DNA of 64,000 nucleotides from Acrocarpospora pleiomorpha. Lineage in GTDB: Bacteria > Actinomycetota > Actinomycetes > Streptosporangiales > Streptosporangiaceae. The notes below the pieces were generated by a model. That model was not told where the DNA came from. It made no database searches and worked only from the letters and a program-made list of their open reading frames with translations. The position numbers and the translations under genes are program-made. This document shows positions 36,801 to 44,412 of this stretch, in pieces. The stretch spans positions 1 through 64,000 of the forward strand of contig NZ_BLAF01000011.1 in NCBI RefSeq assembly GCF_009687885.1, in the 5' to 3' direction. How positions within the stretch are numbered: position 1 is the stretch's first letter; every line of letters starts with the position of its first letter.

Positions 36801-36936
36801 GTGCATGGGCTGGGGACTGACTGTTCCACCTAATGCGAGAAGTGGGGATCTGCTACATCTACTGGCCAGTCGCTATCGTTACTGGTCTGACGATGTACAG
36901 CACGTGGACCCGTTTCTGCGCCCGCAAGAACGCTAA
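33877..36936 (+). CDS. Large protein with PD-(D/E)xK-like N-terminus and long helical region, accessory segment III
   Basis: 1019 residues; ATG with GAGGGA six bases upstream. Residues ~20-125 read HHRFEDLCRAFARQHITGNI, ATGPVSAGGDQARDFETF (D55, D59, E61), IAFCCTLQTQKIKAKI (Q93, K96) and VIIFFTEVEVSAAVRH: an Mrr-like arrangement (Glu in helix 1, D...ExF, QxK) that suggests a PD-(D/E)xK nuclease. The rest (~200-1000) is helical with TPR-like stretches (e.g. AEALTALLDAANIYEELGLLYAAKYYALAAH) and an FEGKDLMAAAAPHVSYDKAYRWL segment. Base composition is clearly lower in GC than host genes and rare TTA codons occur (e.g. 34345), indicating horizontal transfer. I have seen this N-terminus in unnamed proteins of defence islands; function unproven. 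Confidence 0.7.
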   Translation: MSGRDQSRAFIRFQLSQMRSRNEHHRFEDLCRAFARQHITGNIIPATGPVSAGGDQARDFETFHTYLRSQVRDLGIFLGIDGGDRIAFCCTLQTQKIKAKISTDVKTICTSGARTEVIIFFTEVEVSAAVRHALIDDARDKYDVKLEVIDGNALSELLDEHSAFWIANEYLDIPSQFGPPAPPNAPEWYGADLARWAARKDPAGTTGDLMDLTGCLRLAVRTPALHGDIEMWISRIEVFLASNERRLRQRARYEIAVARLRGLKNMRPADGLVRDFFRDDLGHATPSEFEDAATMLNYCSSAWVFDSTDLPLEEISTIGRLLSEQVDLRIQNEDDINRRAYLLDVKGQIRLRVDVASLDGVSQLDRDLAPPYMTTEECLSLVRSGVLKVQNKPSDPEGALRAWEELLSIVSDAPFFPLVEFADHVSLVSSELAAQPGWREFTRKLDQAVAVVAGNSVAAQQAINRASALKASMDLIGALNELNRARLSLMTGDTQAEALTALLDAANIYEELGLLYAAKYYALAAHVITCTNDSEFLSGHAVQSIVAVAQCDYMASNWLSFLTALPLAVDAHCEFRADPTNLEVWADIASLVYSAELVYRFSSLASHPQATAVASEYLADAGRPRMGPDGSALEVFWPEATQEVMFESISSELGRPAFADSGKVRQIAFSCLGIKWLVRCQNSYDDVVVAERFASLVQIVAVEIATHDLVLLETTLCVDVAVASARPGEEISVFPPLEFEAGEDGSSVWSLTLHTFSESHAADFFSMVRQSLAAIIVLIESVSLAPSGQFEMALEGIFEGKDLMAAAAPHVSYDKAYRWLISKERFDRARRDSFEPIGSEDFGICRLRSEVSARDSMGPGYEPSVSQRKIADRYEAYQRMLRHTIPRLTESVEFVEVLESLRVEGWKDWHILQAIVNQMVNYRIQVADKNGEDILELQSLFGSAQEEDPTHPALPVNEVSVEALQKFLQVSVGATCMGWGLTVPPNARSGDLLHLLASRYRYWSDDVQHVDPFLRPQER

Positions 36937-37103
36937 TTGTGGTGGCCAGCAGCACTACGTCTGAGTGCGAAGGCGGCAATTGGGTGCGGTATGTCCAGTC
37001 GTTGCAGTCGGACATGATAGAGAGGCTTTTATTCGACTGAGATTCGTTCGGATGCCGCTTTGCTGCTGATGGGCTCGCTCGACCTTTTAGGTTCAGTGCG
37101 ACC

Positions 37104-37230
37104 CTAGAAGTCGAATTCGTTGGCCTTGATGCCTTTGAGAAAGGAATTCCATACACTACGGGCGACTACCAGAGGTTCCTGACTAGGAGATTCGGTATCG
37201 CGTATTCCTACCCGACCGTCAGATAGTAGC
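37104..37230 (-). pseudogene. DUF397 protein, C-terminal fragment
   Basis: The minus strand translates in frame to a TAG at 37104-37106 as LLSDGRVGIRDTESPSQEP then LVVARSVWNSFLKGIKANEF, the typical DUF397 pattern (VxVRDSKDPxGP, LxFxxxxWxxFxxGVKxGEFD). The N-terminal half is missing: the frame runs into the hairpin at 37228. DUF397 proteins normally pair with an XRE regulator; none is next to it. The cut at the attachment site suggests loss during excision or integration. Confidence 0.7.
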
Positions 37231-37265
37231 GCCCCGTGGCCTGAGTTTTACCAGGTCACGGGCGC
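37228..37265. terminator. Hairpin before attachment scar E
   Basis: AGCGCCCCGTGGCCT pairs, with bulges, to AGGTCACGGGCGCT. It precedes the tRNA-like sequence exactly as the hairpins at 30203 and 33430 do, and would serve as terminator of the minus-strand tRNA locus. Confidence 0.55.
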
Positions 37266-37272
37266 TTTCGTT

Positions 37273-37320
37273 GGGTGCCCCCGGTAGGAATCGATCTACG
37301 ACACCAGGTTTAGGAAACCT
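37273..37320 (-). repeat. Attachment-site copy E: longest tRNA-Arg(CCT)-like 3' fragment
   Basis: The minus strand gives AGGTTTCCTAAACCTGGTGT, CGTAGATCGATTCCTACCGG and GGGCACC: anticodon arm with CCT, variable loop, T-arm (one substitution, TTCGAT changed to ATCGAT) and acceptor 3' strand. The upstream sequence (GCCTGGCGAGCAC...) does not form a D-arm or 5' acceptor, so the tRNA is not complete. It marks the host-side end of the island. Confidence 0.6.
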
Positions 37321-37388
37321 GTGCTCGCCAGGCTGTGCGGGCTCAGCGGAATCCGCCTCGAACTCCACGCGACAGGGTCACGTCGTTT

Positions 37389-39305
37389 CTACTCAGATTC
37401 TGGGAGTTCGGTGTTTGGGTCGGGTTGTTGGGGGTGAAGGACGTCGAGGACTTCTTGGCCGTACTTGGCTAGTTTGTTTTCGCCTATGCCGCTTATTTGG
37501 CCTAGTTCGGTGAGGGTGGTGGGGGTGCGGGTGGCTATTTCGCGGAGGGTGGCGTCGTGGAAGATGATGTAGGCGGGGAGGCCTTGTTCTTTTGCGGTGG
37601 TGCCGCGCCAGGTGCGGAGGTTTTCGAAGATGGCCTGGGCGGATTCGGAGAGGTCGGAGGCTTGGAGGCGGGTGGTGGGGGTCTTCGGGTCGGACTTTGA
37701 GGAGGAGCGGGAGGGTTTGCGTTCGGGTTCGCGGCGGAGGAGGACTTGGTGGTTGCCGCGGAGGACGTCGGCGCTGGCGTCGGTGAGGATCAGGGTGCCG
37801 TAGTCGCCTTCTACGGTGAGGAGGCCTTGGGCCAGGAGTTGGCGGATCACGCCGCGCCATTCGGATTCGCGGAGTTCGGTGCCGATGCCGAAGACGGTGA
37901 GGGAGGCGTGGTCGTGCTGGAGGACCTTGTCGGTTTTGCGGCCTAGGAGGATGTCGACTATCTGGCCGGCGCCGAATTTCTGGCGGCGTTCGCGGTGGAG
38001 GCGGAGGACGGTGGAGAGGAGTTTCTGGGCGGGGATGGTGCCGTCCCAGGATTCCGGTGGGGTTTTGCAGGTGTCGCAGTTTCCGCAGGGGGAGCTTTTC
38101 TGGCCGAAATAGTCGAGGAGCCGGACTCGGCGGCAGTCGATCGTTTCGCAGAGGGCGAGCATGGCGTCGAGGTGGGTGCCGAGGCGGCGGCGGTGGGTGT
38201 CGTCGCCTTCGGAGGTTTCGATCATGCGGCGCTGCTGGACGACGTCCTGGAGGCCGTAGGCGAGCCAGGCGGTGGACGGTTGGCCGTCGCGGCCGGCGCG
38301 GCCGGTTTCCTGGTAGTAGCCTTCGACGGATTTGGGCAGGTCGAGGTGGGCGACGAAGCGGACGTCTGGCTTGTCGATGCCCATGCCGAAGGCGATCGTG
38401 GCCACCATGACGAGGCCGTCTTCGCGGAGGAAGCGGGCTTGGTTGGCGGCGCGGGTCCGGGCGTCCAGGCCCGCGTGGTACGGCAACGCGGGGATGTTGT
38501 TCTGGGTCAGGAATTCGGAGATCTTGTCGACGGAGGCCCTGGACAGGCAGTAGACGATGCCCGCGTCGCCCGCGTGCTCGTTGCGCAGGAGGTCGAGGAG
38601 CTGGCGTCGGGGCTCGTTCTTCGGGGAGATGCGGTATTCGATGTTCGGGCGGTCGAAGCTCGCGACGAAGTGGCGGGCGTTCTCCAGGTTCAGGCGGGCG
38701 GCGATCTCCGCGTGTGTGGCCGGGGTGGCGGTCGCGGTCAGCGCGACCCTGGGCACGGTGGGCCAGCGCTCGTGGAGCGTGGACAGAGCCAGGTAGTCCG
38801 GCCGGAAATCGTGCCCCCACTGGGCAACGCAGTGCGCTTCGTCGATGGCGAAGAGTGAGATCTTCCCCCGTTCCAGCAGTCGCAGTGTCGCGTCCACACG
38901 CAGGCGCTCGGGCGCGAGATACAGCAGGTCGATCTCACCCGCGACGAAGCACGTCTCGACCGCCTGACGTTCGTCGATCCCCTGCGTGGAGTTGAGGAAG
39001 CCCGCTCGCACACCGAGCGCCGTCAGGGCGTCGACCTGATCCTGCATCAGCGCGATGAGGGGCGATATCACCACCCCCACGCCGTCCCTGACCAGCGCCG
39101 GGATCTGATAGCAGAGCGACTTTCCACCACCGGTCGGCATCAGCACGAGCGCGTCCCCACCGGTGACGACATGCTCGATGATCTCCTGTTGTCCCTCCCG
39201 GAAGGAGTCGTAGCCGAAGATCTTCCGCAGCACGTGGGTGGCGGCACTCGCCGTGGGATCCGACGCCTCGACGTCTTCCACGGACACGCCCTCGGGGGAA
39301 ATCAC
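37389..39305 (-). CDS. recQ: RecQ ATP-dependent DNA helicase
   Basis: 638 residues. The N-terminal helicase core has motif 0 [14 protein letters not shown], motif [17 protein letters not shown], motif [20 protein letters not shown] and motif [15 protein letters not shown]. The RQC region includes the zinc cysteines [10 protein letters not shown] and a winged helix (LLSTVLRLH...[23 protein letters not shown]). A C-terminal HRDC domain follows a basic linker ([45 protein letters not shown]). It unwinds DNA 3'-5' in recombination and repair. All domains are intact. It is monocistronic in the window. Confidence 0.95.
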   Translation of the reverse strand: MISPEGVSVEDVEASDPTASAATHVLRKIFGYDSFREGQQEIIEHVVTGGDALVLMPTGGGKSLCYQIPALVRDGVGVVISPLIALMQDQVDALTALGVRAGFLNSTQGIDERQAVETCFVAGEIDLLYLAPERLRVDATLRLLERGKISLFAIDEAHCVAQWGHDFRPDYLALSTLHERWPTVPRVALTATATPATHAEIAARLNLENARHFVASFDRPNIEYRISPKNEPRRQLLDLLRNEHAGDAGIVYCLSRASVDKISEFLTQNNIPALPYHAGLDARTRAANQARFLREDGLVMVATIAFGMGIDKPDVRFVAHLDLPKSVEGYYQETGRAGRDGQPSTAWLAYGLQDVVQQRRMIETSEGDDTHRRRLGTHLDAMLALCETIDCRRVRLLDYFGQKSSPCGNCDTCKTPPESWDGTIPAQKLLSTVLRLHRERRQKFGAGQIVDILLGRKTDKVLQHDHASLTVFGIGTELRESEWRGVIRQLLAQGLLTVEGDYGTLILTDASADVLRGNHQVLLRREPERKPSRSSSKSDPKTPTTRLQASDLSESAQAIFENLRTWRGTTAKEQGLPAYIIFHDATLREIATRTPTTLTELGQISGIGENKLAKYGQEVLDVLHPQQPDPNTELPESE

Positions 39306-39570
39306 CCGCCTACCCTACGAGACCGCCACCGCACCCGGATCCAACCTGTGGATAACCGTCCCGCAGCTTTCCCATCACCCCACGAAGTTCACATATCAAC
39401 CCCTGGGATGCGGGATCACGCCAGCCGCAATCCGTCCCGCATGCGGGTGAACGGCTGGCGCCACCGTTGAGTACGCAGCGAAGCGACCCCGGAGCGCCGA
39501 TCCAAGATCATATCCCTCCGTGGTGCGGGTCGGGAAATCGGGTCATGCCACATGGTCGGCGCAGACCCGC

Positions 39571-41586
39571 CTAGCGGAGGAAGGCCGCGGAAACTCCGGC
39601 GTCCACAGGGATGTGGAGGCCGGTGGTATGGGTCAGCTGGGTGAGGAGGAAGACGGCTTGGGCTATGTGTTCGGGGAGGACTTCCTTCTTGAGGAGGGTG
39701 CGTTGGGCGTAGTACTCGCCCAGGCGGTCTTCGGGGATGCCGTAGACGGCGGCGCGGTTGGCACCCCAGCCGGAGGCGAAGATGCCGGAGCCGCGTACGA
39801 CGCCGTCGGGGTTGATGCCATTGACGCGGATGGCGTGTTCTCCCAGTTCGGCGGCGAGGAGGCGGACCTGGTGGGCCTGGTCGGCTTTGGCGGCGCCGTA
39901 CGCGAGGTTGTTGGGGCCGGCGAAGACGGCGTTCTTGGAGGAGATGTAGATGATGTCGCCGCCCATGGCTTGGGCGATCATGACGCGGGCGGTTTCGCGG
40001 GAGACGAGGAAGGAGCCTCGGGGCATTACCTGGTGCTGGAGGTCCCAGTCGGCGGCGGTGGTGTCGAGGAGGGAGCGGGACAGGGAGAGGCCGGCGTTGT
40101 TGACGACCAGGTCGATGCCGCCGAAGGCGAGGACGGCGATGCGGACGGCGGCGGTGATCTCCTCCTCTGAGGTGACGTCCACCTGGACGGCTATCGCGGA
40201 TTCGCCTAGTTCCGCCGCTACTTTCTCGGCGGCGGTGAGGTCGCGGTCGGCGATGATGACGCAGGCGCCCTCGGCGGAGAGGCGGCGGGCGGTGGCGGCG
40301 CCGATGCCGGAGCCACCGCCGGTCACGAAGGCGATTCTGGTGGCGAGGGGGCGGGGTGGGGGTATACGGCGGAGTTTGGCCTCTTCGAGGTCCCAGTATT
40401 CGATGCGGAATTTCTCCGATTCGTCGATGGGGGCGTACGAGGAGACGGATTCGGCGCCGCGCATGACGTTGATGGCGTTGACGTAGAACTCGCCGGCGAC
40501 GCGGGCGGTCTGTTTGTCGCGGCCGAAGGAGAACATGCCGACGCCGGGGATCAAGACGATGGCGGGGTCGGCGCCGCGCATCGGCGGGGAGGCCGGCGTG
40601 GCGTGGCGTTGGTAGTAGGCGGCGTACGCGTCGCGGTAGGCGGCGTGCAGCTCGCGGAGGCGGGCGATCGCCTCGTCGAGGGGGGCGTCGGGGGGCAGGT
40701 CCAGGACCAGGGGGGCGACCTTGGTGCGGAGGAAGTGGTCGGGGCAGGAGGTGCCGAGGGCGGCCAGGCGGGGGTGTTCGGCCCGGGACAGGAAGTCGAG
40801 GACCTCAGAATTGTCGGTGAGGTGGCCTACCATCGGGGCGTCGGTGCTGGCCAGTCCTCTGACCAGCGGAAACAACGCGGCCGCACGTTCGCGTCTGGTC
40901 GCTTCGGGGAGGGGGTCGAAGAGCGTGGGACCGAAGGGTTCTGGGCGGCCGTGCTGGGTCAGGTATGTGCTCGCGGTCTGGATGATCTCCAGAGAGTTGT
41001 GCTGGCACTGGGCGGAGGTGTCGCCCCAGGCGGTGATGCCGTGGCCGCCGAGAATGACTCCGATGGTGTCCGGGTTGTCGCGGCGAATGGCGGCGATGTC
41101 CAGGCCGAGCTGGAACCCCGGGCGTCGCCAGGGTACCCAGGCCACCCGGTCGCCGAAGATCGTCCGAGTCAGGGCCGGTCCGTCGGCGGCGGTGGCGATG
41201 GCTATTCCCGCGTCGGGATGCAGGTGGTCGACGTGAGGCGCGTCCACCAGTCCGTGCATCGCCGTGTCTATGGACGGTGCCGCGCCACCCAGACCATGCC
41301 GGCAGAAGTCGAAGGCGGCGACCATCTCGTCCTCACGCTCGACCCCTGGAAACACATCGACCAGTGCCCGCAATCGATCAAGCCGCAACACGGCCAACCC
41401 GGATTCCGTAAGCGTCCCGAGATCGCCACCTGATCCTTTGACCCACATCAAGTCGACCTCACCACCGGTGACCGGGTCGGTCGCCGTCCCCTTGGCGGAC
41501 GCGTTCCCGCCCGCGTAGTTGGTATTGCGGGGATCCGCCCCAAGTTCATGGGCTCGTCTCAGCAGTTCCTCAACGGCGGGGTTCAT
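39571..41586 (-). CDS. rhaEW: Bifunctional rhamnulose-1-phosphate aldolase / L-lactaldehyde dehydrogenase (SDR)
   Basis: 671 residues with AAGGAGA before the ATG. Residues 1-~385 form a class II (zinc) aldolase with metal-binding His in HGLVDAPHVDHLHPDAG and LGGHGITAWG. Residues ~405-671 are a short-chain dehydrogenase: cofactor motif TGGGSGIGAA, NNAGL, catalytic Tyr/Lys in YGAAKADQ. The fusion cleaves rhamnulose-1-phosphate to dihydroxyacetone phosphate and lactaldehyde and then oxidises or reduces the lactaldehyde. It is the last gene of the rhamnose operon, 223 bp after rhaI with a strong inverted repeat between them, so its expression may be set separately. Confidence 0.9.
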   Translation of the reverse strand: MNPAVEELLRRAHELGADPRNTNYAGGNASAKGTATDPVTGGEVDLMWVKGSGGDLGTLTESGLAVLRLDRLRALVDVFPGVEREDEMVAAFDFCRHGLGGAAPSIDTAMHGLVDAPHVDHLHPDAGIAIATAADGPALTRTIFGDRVAWVPWRRPGFQLGLDIAAIRRDNPDTIGVILGGHGITAWGDTSAQCQHNSLEIIQTASTYLTQHGRPEPFGPTLFDPLPEATRRERAAALFPLVRGLASTDAPMVGHLTDNSEVLDFLSRAEHPRLAALGTSCPDHFLRTKVAPLVLDLPPDAPLDEAIARLRELHAAYRDAYAAYYQRHATPASPPMRGADPAIVLIPGVGMFSFGRDKQTARVAGEFYVNAINVMRGAESVSSYAPIDESEKFRIEYWDLEEAKLRRIPPPRPLATRIAFVTGGGSGIGAATARRLSAEGACVIIADRDLTAAEKVAAELGESAIAVQVDVTSEEEITAAVRIAVLAFGGIDLVVNNAGLSLSRSLLDTTAADWDLQHQVMPRGSFLVSRETARVMIAQAMGGDIIYISSKNAVFAGPNNLAYGAAKADQAHQVRLLAAELGEHAIRVNGINPDGVVRGSGIFASGWGANRAAVYGIPEDRLGEYYAQRTLLKKEVLPEHIAQAVFLLTQLTHTTGLHIPVDAGVSAAFLR

Positions 41587-41725
41587 CCCGTCTCCTTACT
41601 TGATCATTAAATAGAGAATCGAGCGACATCGCCCTGGACAGAGGGGACCGAACGGTGGGTCCCGCCGGGAGAGGACGGCATCGGTCGGCACTTCCAACCC
41701 GAAAGGGGGCGATGGTGCCGAATCC

Positions 41726-41763
41726 CGGTCGGATGAGTGGCGCCGACCCCACTCATCCGACCG
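41726..41763. terminator. 15-bp perfect inverted repeat between rhaI and the aldolase gene
   Basis: CGGTCGGATGAGTGG (41726-41740) pairs perfectly with CCACTCATCCGACCG (41749-41763) around an 8-nt loop. No U-tract follows. In an intra-operon gap this could be a partial terminator or an mRNA-stability hairpin that lowers expression of the downstream aldolase relative to the transporter genes. Confidence 0.55.
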
Positions 41764-41809
41764 AGAAGCTCCAGCCTGTCTGGGCACGGCACTCATCTGG
41801 TCGAGATAG

Positions 41810-42964
41810 TCAGGCACCCCAACCTGCCTGGGTGCCACCTACCCGCTCTGTGACGATTTTCTCGGGATATCCGGAGGCGGCATAGGCGGCCATGGGGTCG
41901 GGGGCGAGGGACATTTCCTGGCGGAGGTCGGCCAGGAGGGGGCGGACGTCGGTGTTGTAGGCGTCCATGAGGACGGCGTTGGCGGCCAGGACGTCGCCGG
42001 AGGTTTGCGCTGCGGCGAGGGCGGCGCGGTCGACGAGGAGGGCTTTGGCGGTGGCTTCCTGGACGTTCATGACGGAGCGGATCTGGCCGGGGATCTTGGG
42101 TTCGATGTTGTGGCACTGGTCGAGCATGAAGGCGATGCCGGAGGTGTAGCCGCCGCCGCGGATCACCTCGTACATGATGCGGAAGAGCTGGAAGGGGTCG
42201 GCGGCGCCGACCATCAGGTCGTCGTCGGCGTAGAAGCGGGAGTTGAAGTCGAAGCCGCCGAGTTTTCCCTCGCGGAGCAGGAAGGCGACGATGAACTCGA
42301 TGTTGGTGCCGGGCGCGTGGTGGCCGGTGTCGACGACGACCTGGGCTTGGGGGCCGAGGCGGAGGCAGTGGGCGTAGGCGGTGCCCCAGTCGGGGACGTC
42401 GGTGGCGTAGAAAGCGGGTTCGAAGAATTTGTATTCGAGGAGGAATCGCTGGGAAGGGCCGAGGCGGGCGTAGACCTCGGTGAGGGCCTCGGCCAGACGG
42501 TCCTGGCGGGCGCGGATGTCGTCCTGGCCCGGGTAGTTGATGCCGTCGGAGAACCAGAGTTTGAGCGTGTCGGAGCCGGCGGCGTCCATGATGTCGACGC
42601 AGTCGAGCAGGTGCTGGATGGCTTTGCGGCGAACCCGGGCGTCGGGGTGGGTGACGCTGCCGAGCATGTAGTCGTCGTCCTGGAAGACGTTGGAGTTGAT
42701 CGCGCCGATGCCTACGCCGAGCTCGCGGGCGTGCCGGGCCAGGTCGGCGTAGTCGTCGACGCGGTCCCACGGGATGTGCAGGGCGACCGTGGGCGCGACG
42801 CCGGTGAACAGGTGCACCTGCGCCGCGTCGGCGATCTTCTCGTACGGGTCGCGCGGCACGCCACGCTGGGCGAACACCTTGAACCGGGTGCCCGAATTCC
42901 CGTACGCCCAGGAAGGAGTCTCGATGTGCTGCGCTCTCAACTGGGCCTTTATGTCCACAGTCAT
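41810..42964 (-). CDS. rhaI: L-rhamnose isomerase
   Basis: 384 residues from ATG 42964, just after the rhaM stop (42972); a TTG at 42979 overlapping rhaM is possible. It is a xylose-isomerase-like TIM barrel: PSWAYGNSGTRFKVFAQRGVPRDPYEKIADAAQVH, LGVGIGAINSNVFQDDDYMLGS, LKLWFSDGINYPGQ, LLEYKFFEPAFYATDVPDWG (metal-binding Glu), VVVDTGHHAPGTNIEF and GGFDFNSRFYADDDL (metal-binding residues). This is the Pseudomonas/actinobacterial RhaI type rather than E. coli RhaA. It converts L-rhamnose to L-rhamnulose in the cytoplasm for RhaB. Confidence 0.93.
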   Translation of the reverse strand: MTVDIKAQLRAQHIETPSWAYGNSGTRFKVFAQRGVPRDPYEKIADAAQVHLFTGVAPTVALHIPWDRVDDYADLARHARELGVGIGAINSNVFQDDDYMLGSVTHPDARVRRKAIQHLLDCVDIMDAAGSDTLKLWFSDGINYPGQDDIRARQDRLAEALTEVYARLGPSQRFLLEYKFFEPAFYATDVPDWGTAYAHCLRLGPQAQVVVDTGHHAPGTNIEFIVAFLLREGKLGGFDFNSRFYADDDLMVGAADPFQLFRIMYEVIRGGGYTSGIAFMLDQCHNIEPKIPGQIRSVMNVQEATAKALLVDRAALAAAQTSGDVLAANAVLMDAYNTDVRPLLADLRQEMSLAPDPMAAYAASGYPEKIVTERVGGTQAGWGA

Positions 42965-42971
42965 CCCCGAT

Positions 42972-43289
42972 TCAGTCAAGGTGGAACACCTCGGTCAGTG
43001 GTCGCATGTCCTCGTCCGGCCGCCCGTCGAGGGCTTCGAAGTACGGCGCCATCTCGGCCTGCCAGCGGGCGTTGACCGACGTCGCCGCCATCCCCGAGCG
43101 GGCGAGCGCGAAGTCGTCGGTCTCCAGGTAGCCGACCAGCAGGCCGTCGTCGCGGAGGAAGAGGGAGTAGTTACGCCACCCGGTCGCGCGGAGCGCGTCG
43201 AGCATGTCGGGCCACACGGCGGCGTGGCGTTCGCGGTATTCGGCCAGCCGCTCAGGCCGCACCTTCAGCAGGAAGCAGACGCGTTCCAT
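42972..43289 (-). CDS. rhaM: L-rhamnose mutarotase
   Basis: 105 residues, ATG 43289 preceded by AAAGGACCTC. RhaM/RhaU signatures: ERVCFLLKVRPERLAEYRERHAAVWPDMLDALRATGWRNYSLFLRDDGLLVGYLETDDF, with the His and Tyr residues used for anomer interconversion. It equilibrates alpha- and beta-rhamnose after uptake. It lies between the binding-protein gene and rhaI, with no gap to rhaI. Confidence 0.93.
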   Translation of the reverse strand: MERVCFLLKVRPERLAEYRERHAAVWPDMLDALRATGWRNYSLFLRDDGLLVGYLETDDFALARSGMAATSVNARWQAEMAPYFEALDGRPDEDMRPLTEVFHLD

Positions 43290-43329
43290 GAGGTCCTTTC
43301 GCGAGCCTGAGCGCGGGCCATGAGAATCG

Positions 43330-44412
43330 TCAGAAGTCGAAGTCGTCGATGTTGTCCTTGGTGAACACCGTGGGTTTGCCGAGCAGGATTTCGCCCTTCG
43401 CGCCGATGGTGTATTCGCCGAGCTTCCCGGCCTTGAACTTCTCTCCTTCGGCGCCGCTGATCTGGCCGGAGGCGAGCGCGGCGGCGGCGTACGACGCGAG
43501 GTAGCCGAGGTCACCGGGGCTCCACAGTTCGAAGCCGTCGATGGTGCCGTCCTTGACGAACTTGCGCAGCTGGTTGGGGGTGCCGAGGCCGGTCAGTTTG
43601 ACCTTGCCCTTGAACGAGGAGTCGGACAGGTAACGCGCGGCGGCGGCGATGCCGACGGTGGTCGGGGAGATGATGCCGGCCAGGTCGGGGTAGGCGCGGA
43701 GCAGGCCCTGGGTCTCGGTGAAGGACTTCTGGTCCTCGTCGTTGCCGTAGGCGACCTTGACGAGTTCCATGTCCTTGTATTCGGGTTTGGTCAGCTCGTC
43801 CTTCATGAACTCGATCCAGGTGTTCTGGTTGGTCGCGTTCGGGGTCGCCGAGAGGATGGCGATCTTGCCCTTGTGGCCGATCTGCTCGGCCAGCAGCTGC
43901 ACTTCGGTGCGGCCGAGGTCTTCGGCGCTGGCCTGGTTGACGAACAGGTCGCGGCCTTCCGGCGCGGTGTCGGAGTCGTAGCTGACGACCTTGATCCCGG
44001 CGTCCTTGGCCTGCCTGAGGGCGGGCACGACGGCGTTGGGGTCGTTGGCGGAGATGACGATGGCGTCCTGTTTCTGCTGGATCAAGGTGTTGATGTAGGA
44101 GACCTGGGAGGAGGCGCTGGCCTCGGAGGGGCCGACCTCCTTGCCTTCGCCGCCGAACTCCTTGGCCGCTTCGATACCGCCCCCGTTGGCGATCGTGAAG
44201 TACGGGTTGTTGACCTGCTTGGGCAGGAAGGCGATCTTCAGTCCGGGTTTGATGGGGGCGTTCGGATCGGCGGCCGCCGAAGAGGCGGGCGCGGCGGCCG
44301 AGGCGGACGACTGCTGGGCCACATCGTCCCTGGTGGTCCCGCCACAGGCGGTCGCCAGCAGGGCAAGACCGGCTACGAGCGCCAGGGGGCGCCACACGTT
44401 TCGCGTAGTCAT
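43330..44412 (-). CDS. rhaS: Rhamnose ABC transporter substrate-binding lipoprotein
   Basis: 360 residues from ATG 44412, with AAGGGAA upstream; its ATG overlaps the permease stop (ATGA). The signal peptide LALVAGLALLATACGG ends in a lipobox, so the protein should be lipid-anchored. The mature domain is a type I periplasmic-binding fold (LKIAFLPKQVNNPYFTIANGGGIEAAKEFG, VISANDPNAVVPALRQAKDAGIKVVSYDSD, GKIAILSATPNATNQNTWIEFM). The operon gives rhamnose as the ligand. The linker after the Cys is Ala/Ser-rich. Confidence 0.9.
   Translation of the reverse strand: MTTRNVWRPLALVAGLALLATACGGTTRDDVAQQSSASAAAPASSAAADPNAPIKPGLKIAFLPKQVNNPYFTIANGGGIEAAKEFGGEGKEVGPSEASASSQVSYINTLIQQKQDAIVISANDPNAVVPALRQAKDAGIKVVSYDSDTAPEGRDLFVNQASAEDLGRTEVQLLAEQIGHKGKIAILSATPNATNQNTWIEFMKDELTKPEYKDMELVKVAYGNDEDQKSFTETQGLLRAYPDLAGIISPTTVGIAAAARYLSDSSFKGKVKLTGLGTPNQLRKFVKDGTIDGFELWSPGDLGYLASYAAAALASGQISGAEGEKFKAGKLGEYTIGAKGEILLGKPTVFTKDNIDDFDF

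Larger units (their letters stand above)
36937..37388. other. Gap holding a DUF397 fragment, hairpin and attachment scar E
   Basis: 452 bases between the 1019-residue gene and recQ. Apart from the three sub-features listed separately (37104-37230, 37228-37265, 37273-37320) I see nothing; this is the right boundary of the island, and from about 37330 the sequence returns to host composition. Confidence 0.5.

Noticed and set aside
37273..37345. A complete tRNA-Arg(CCT) gene
   Set aside because: Only the anticodon arm to the acceptor 3' strand is recognisable; the sequence that should hold the 5' acceptor and D-arm (to about 37350) does not fold as a tRNA and lacks the usual TAGCTCAG block. Kept as an attachment-site remnant only.
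37389..39305. HelR-type rifampicin-resistance helicase
   Set aside because: The gene has RecQ motifs, RQC zinc cysteines and an HRDC domain; it is not a UvrD/HelD-like HelR, and no RAE precedes it.
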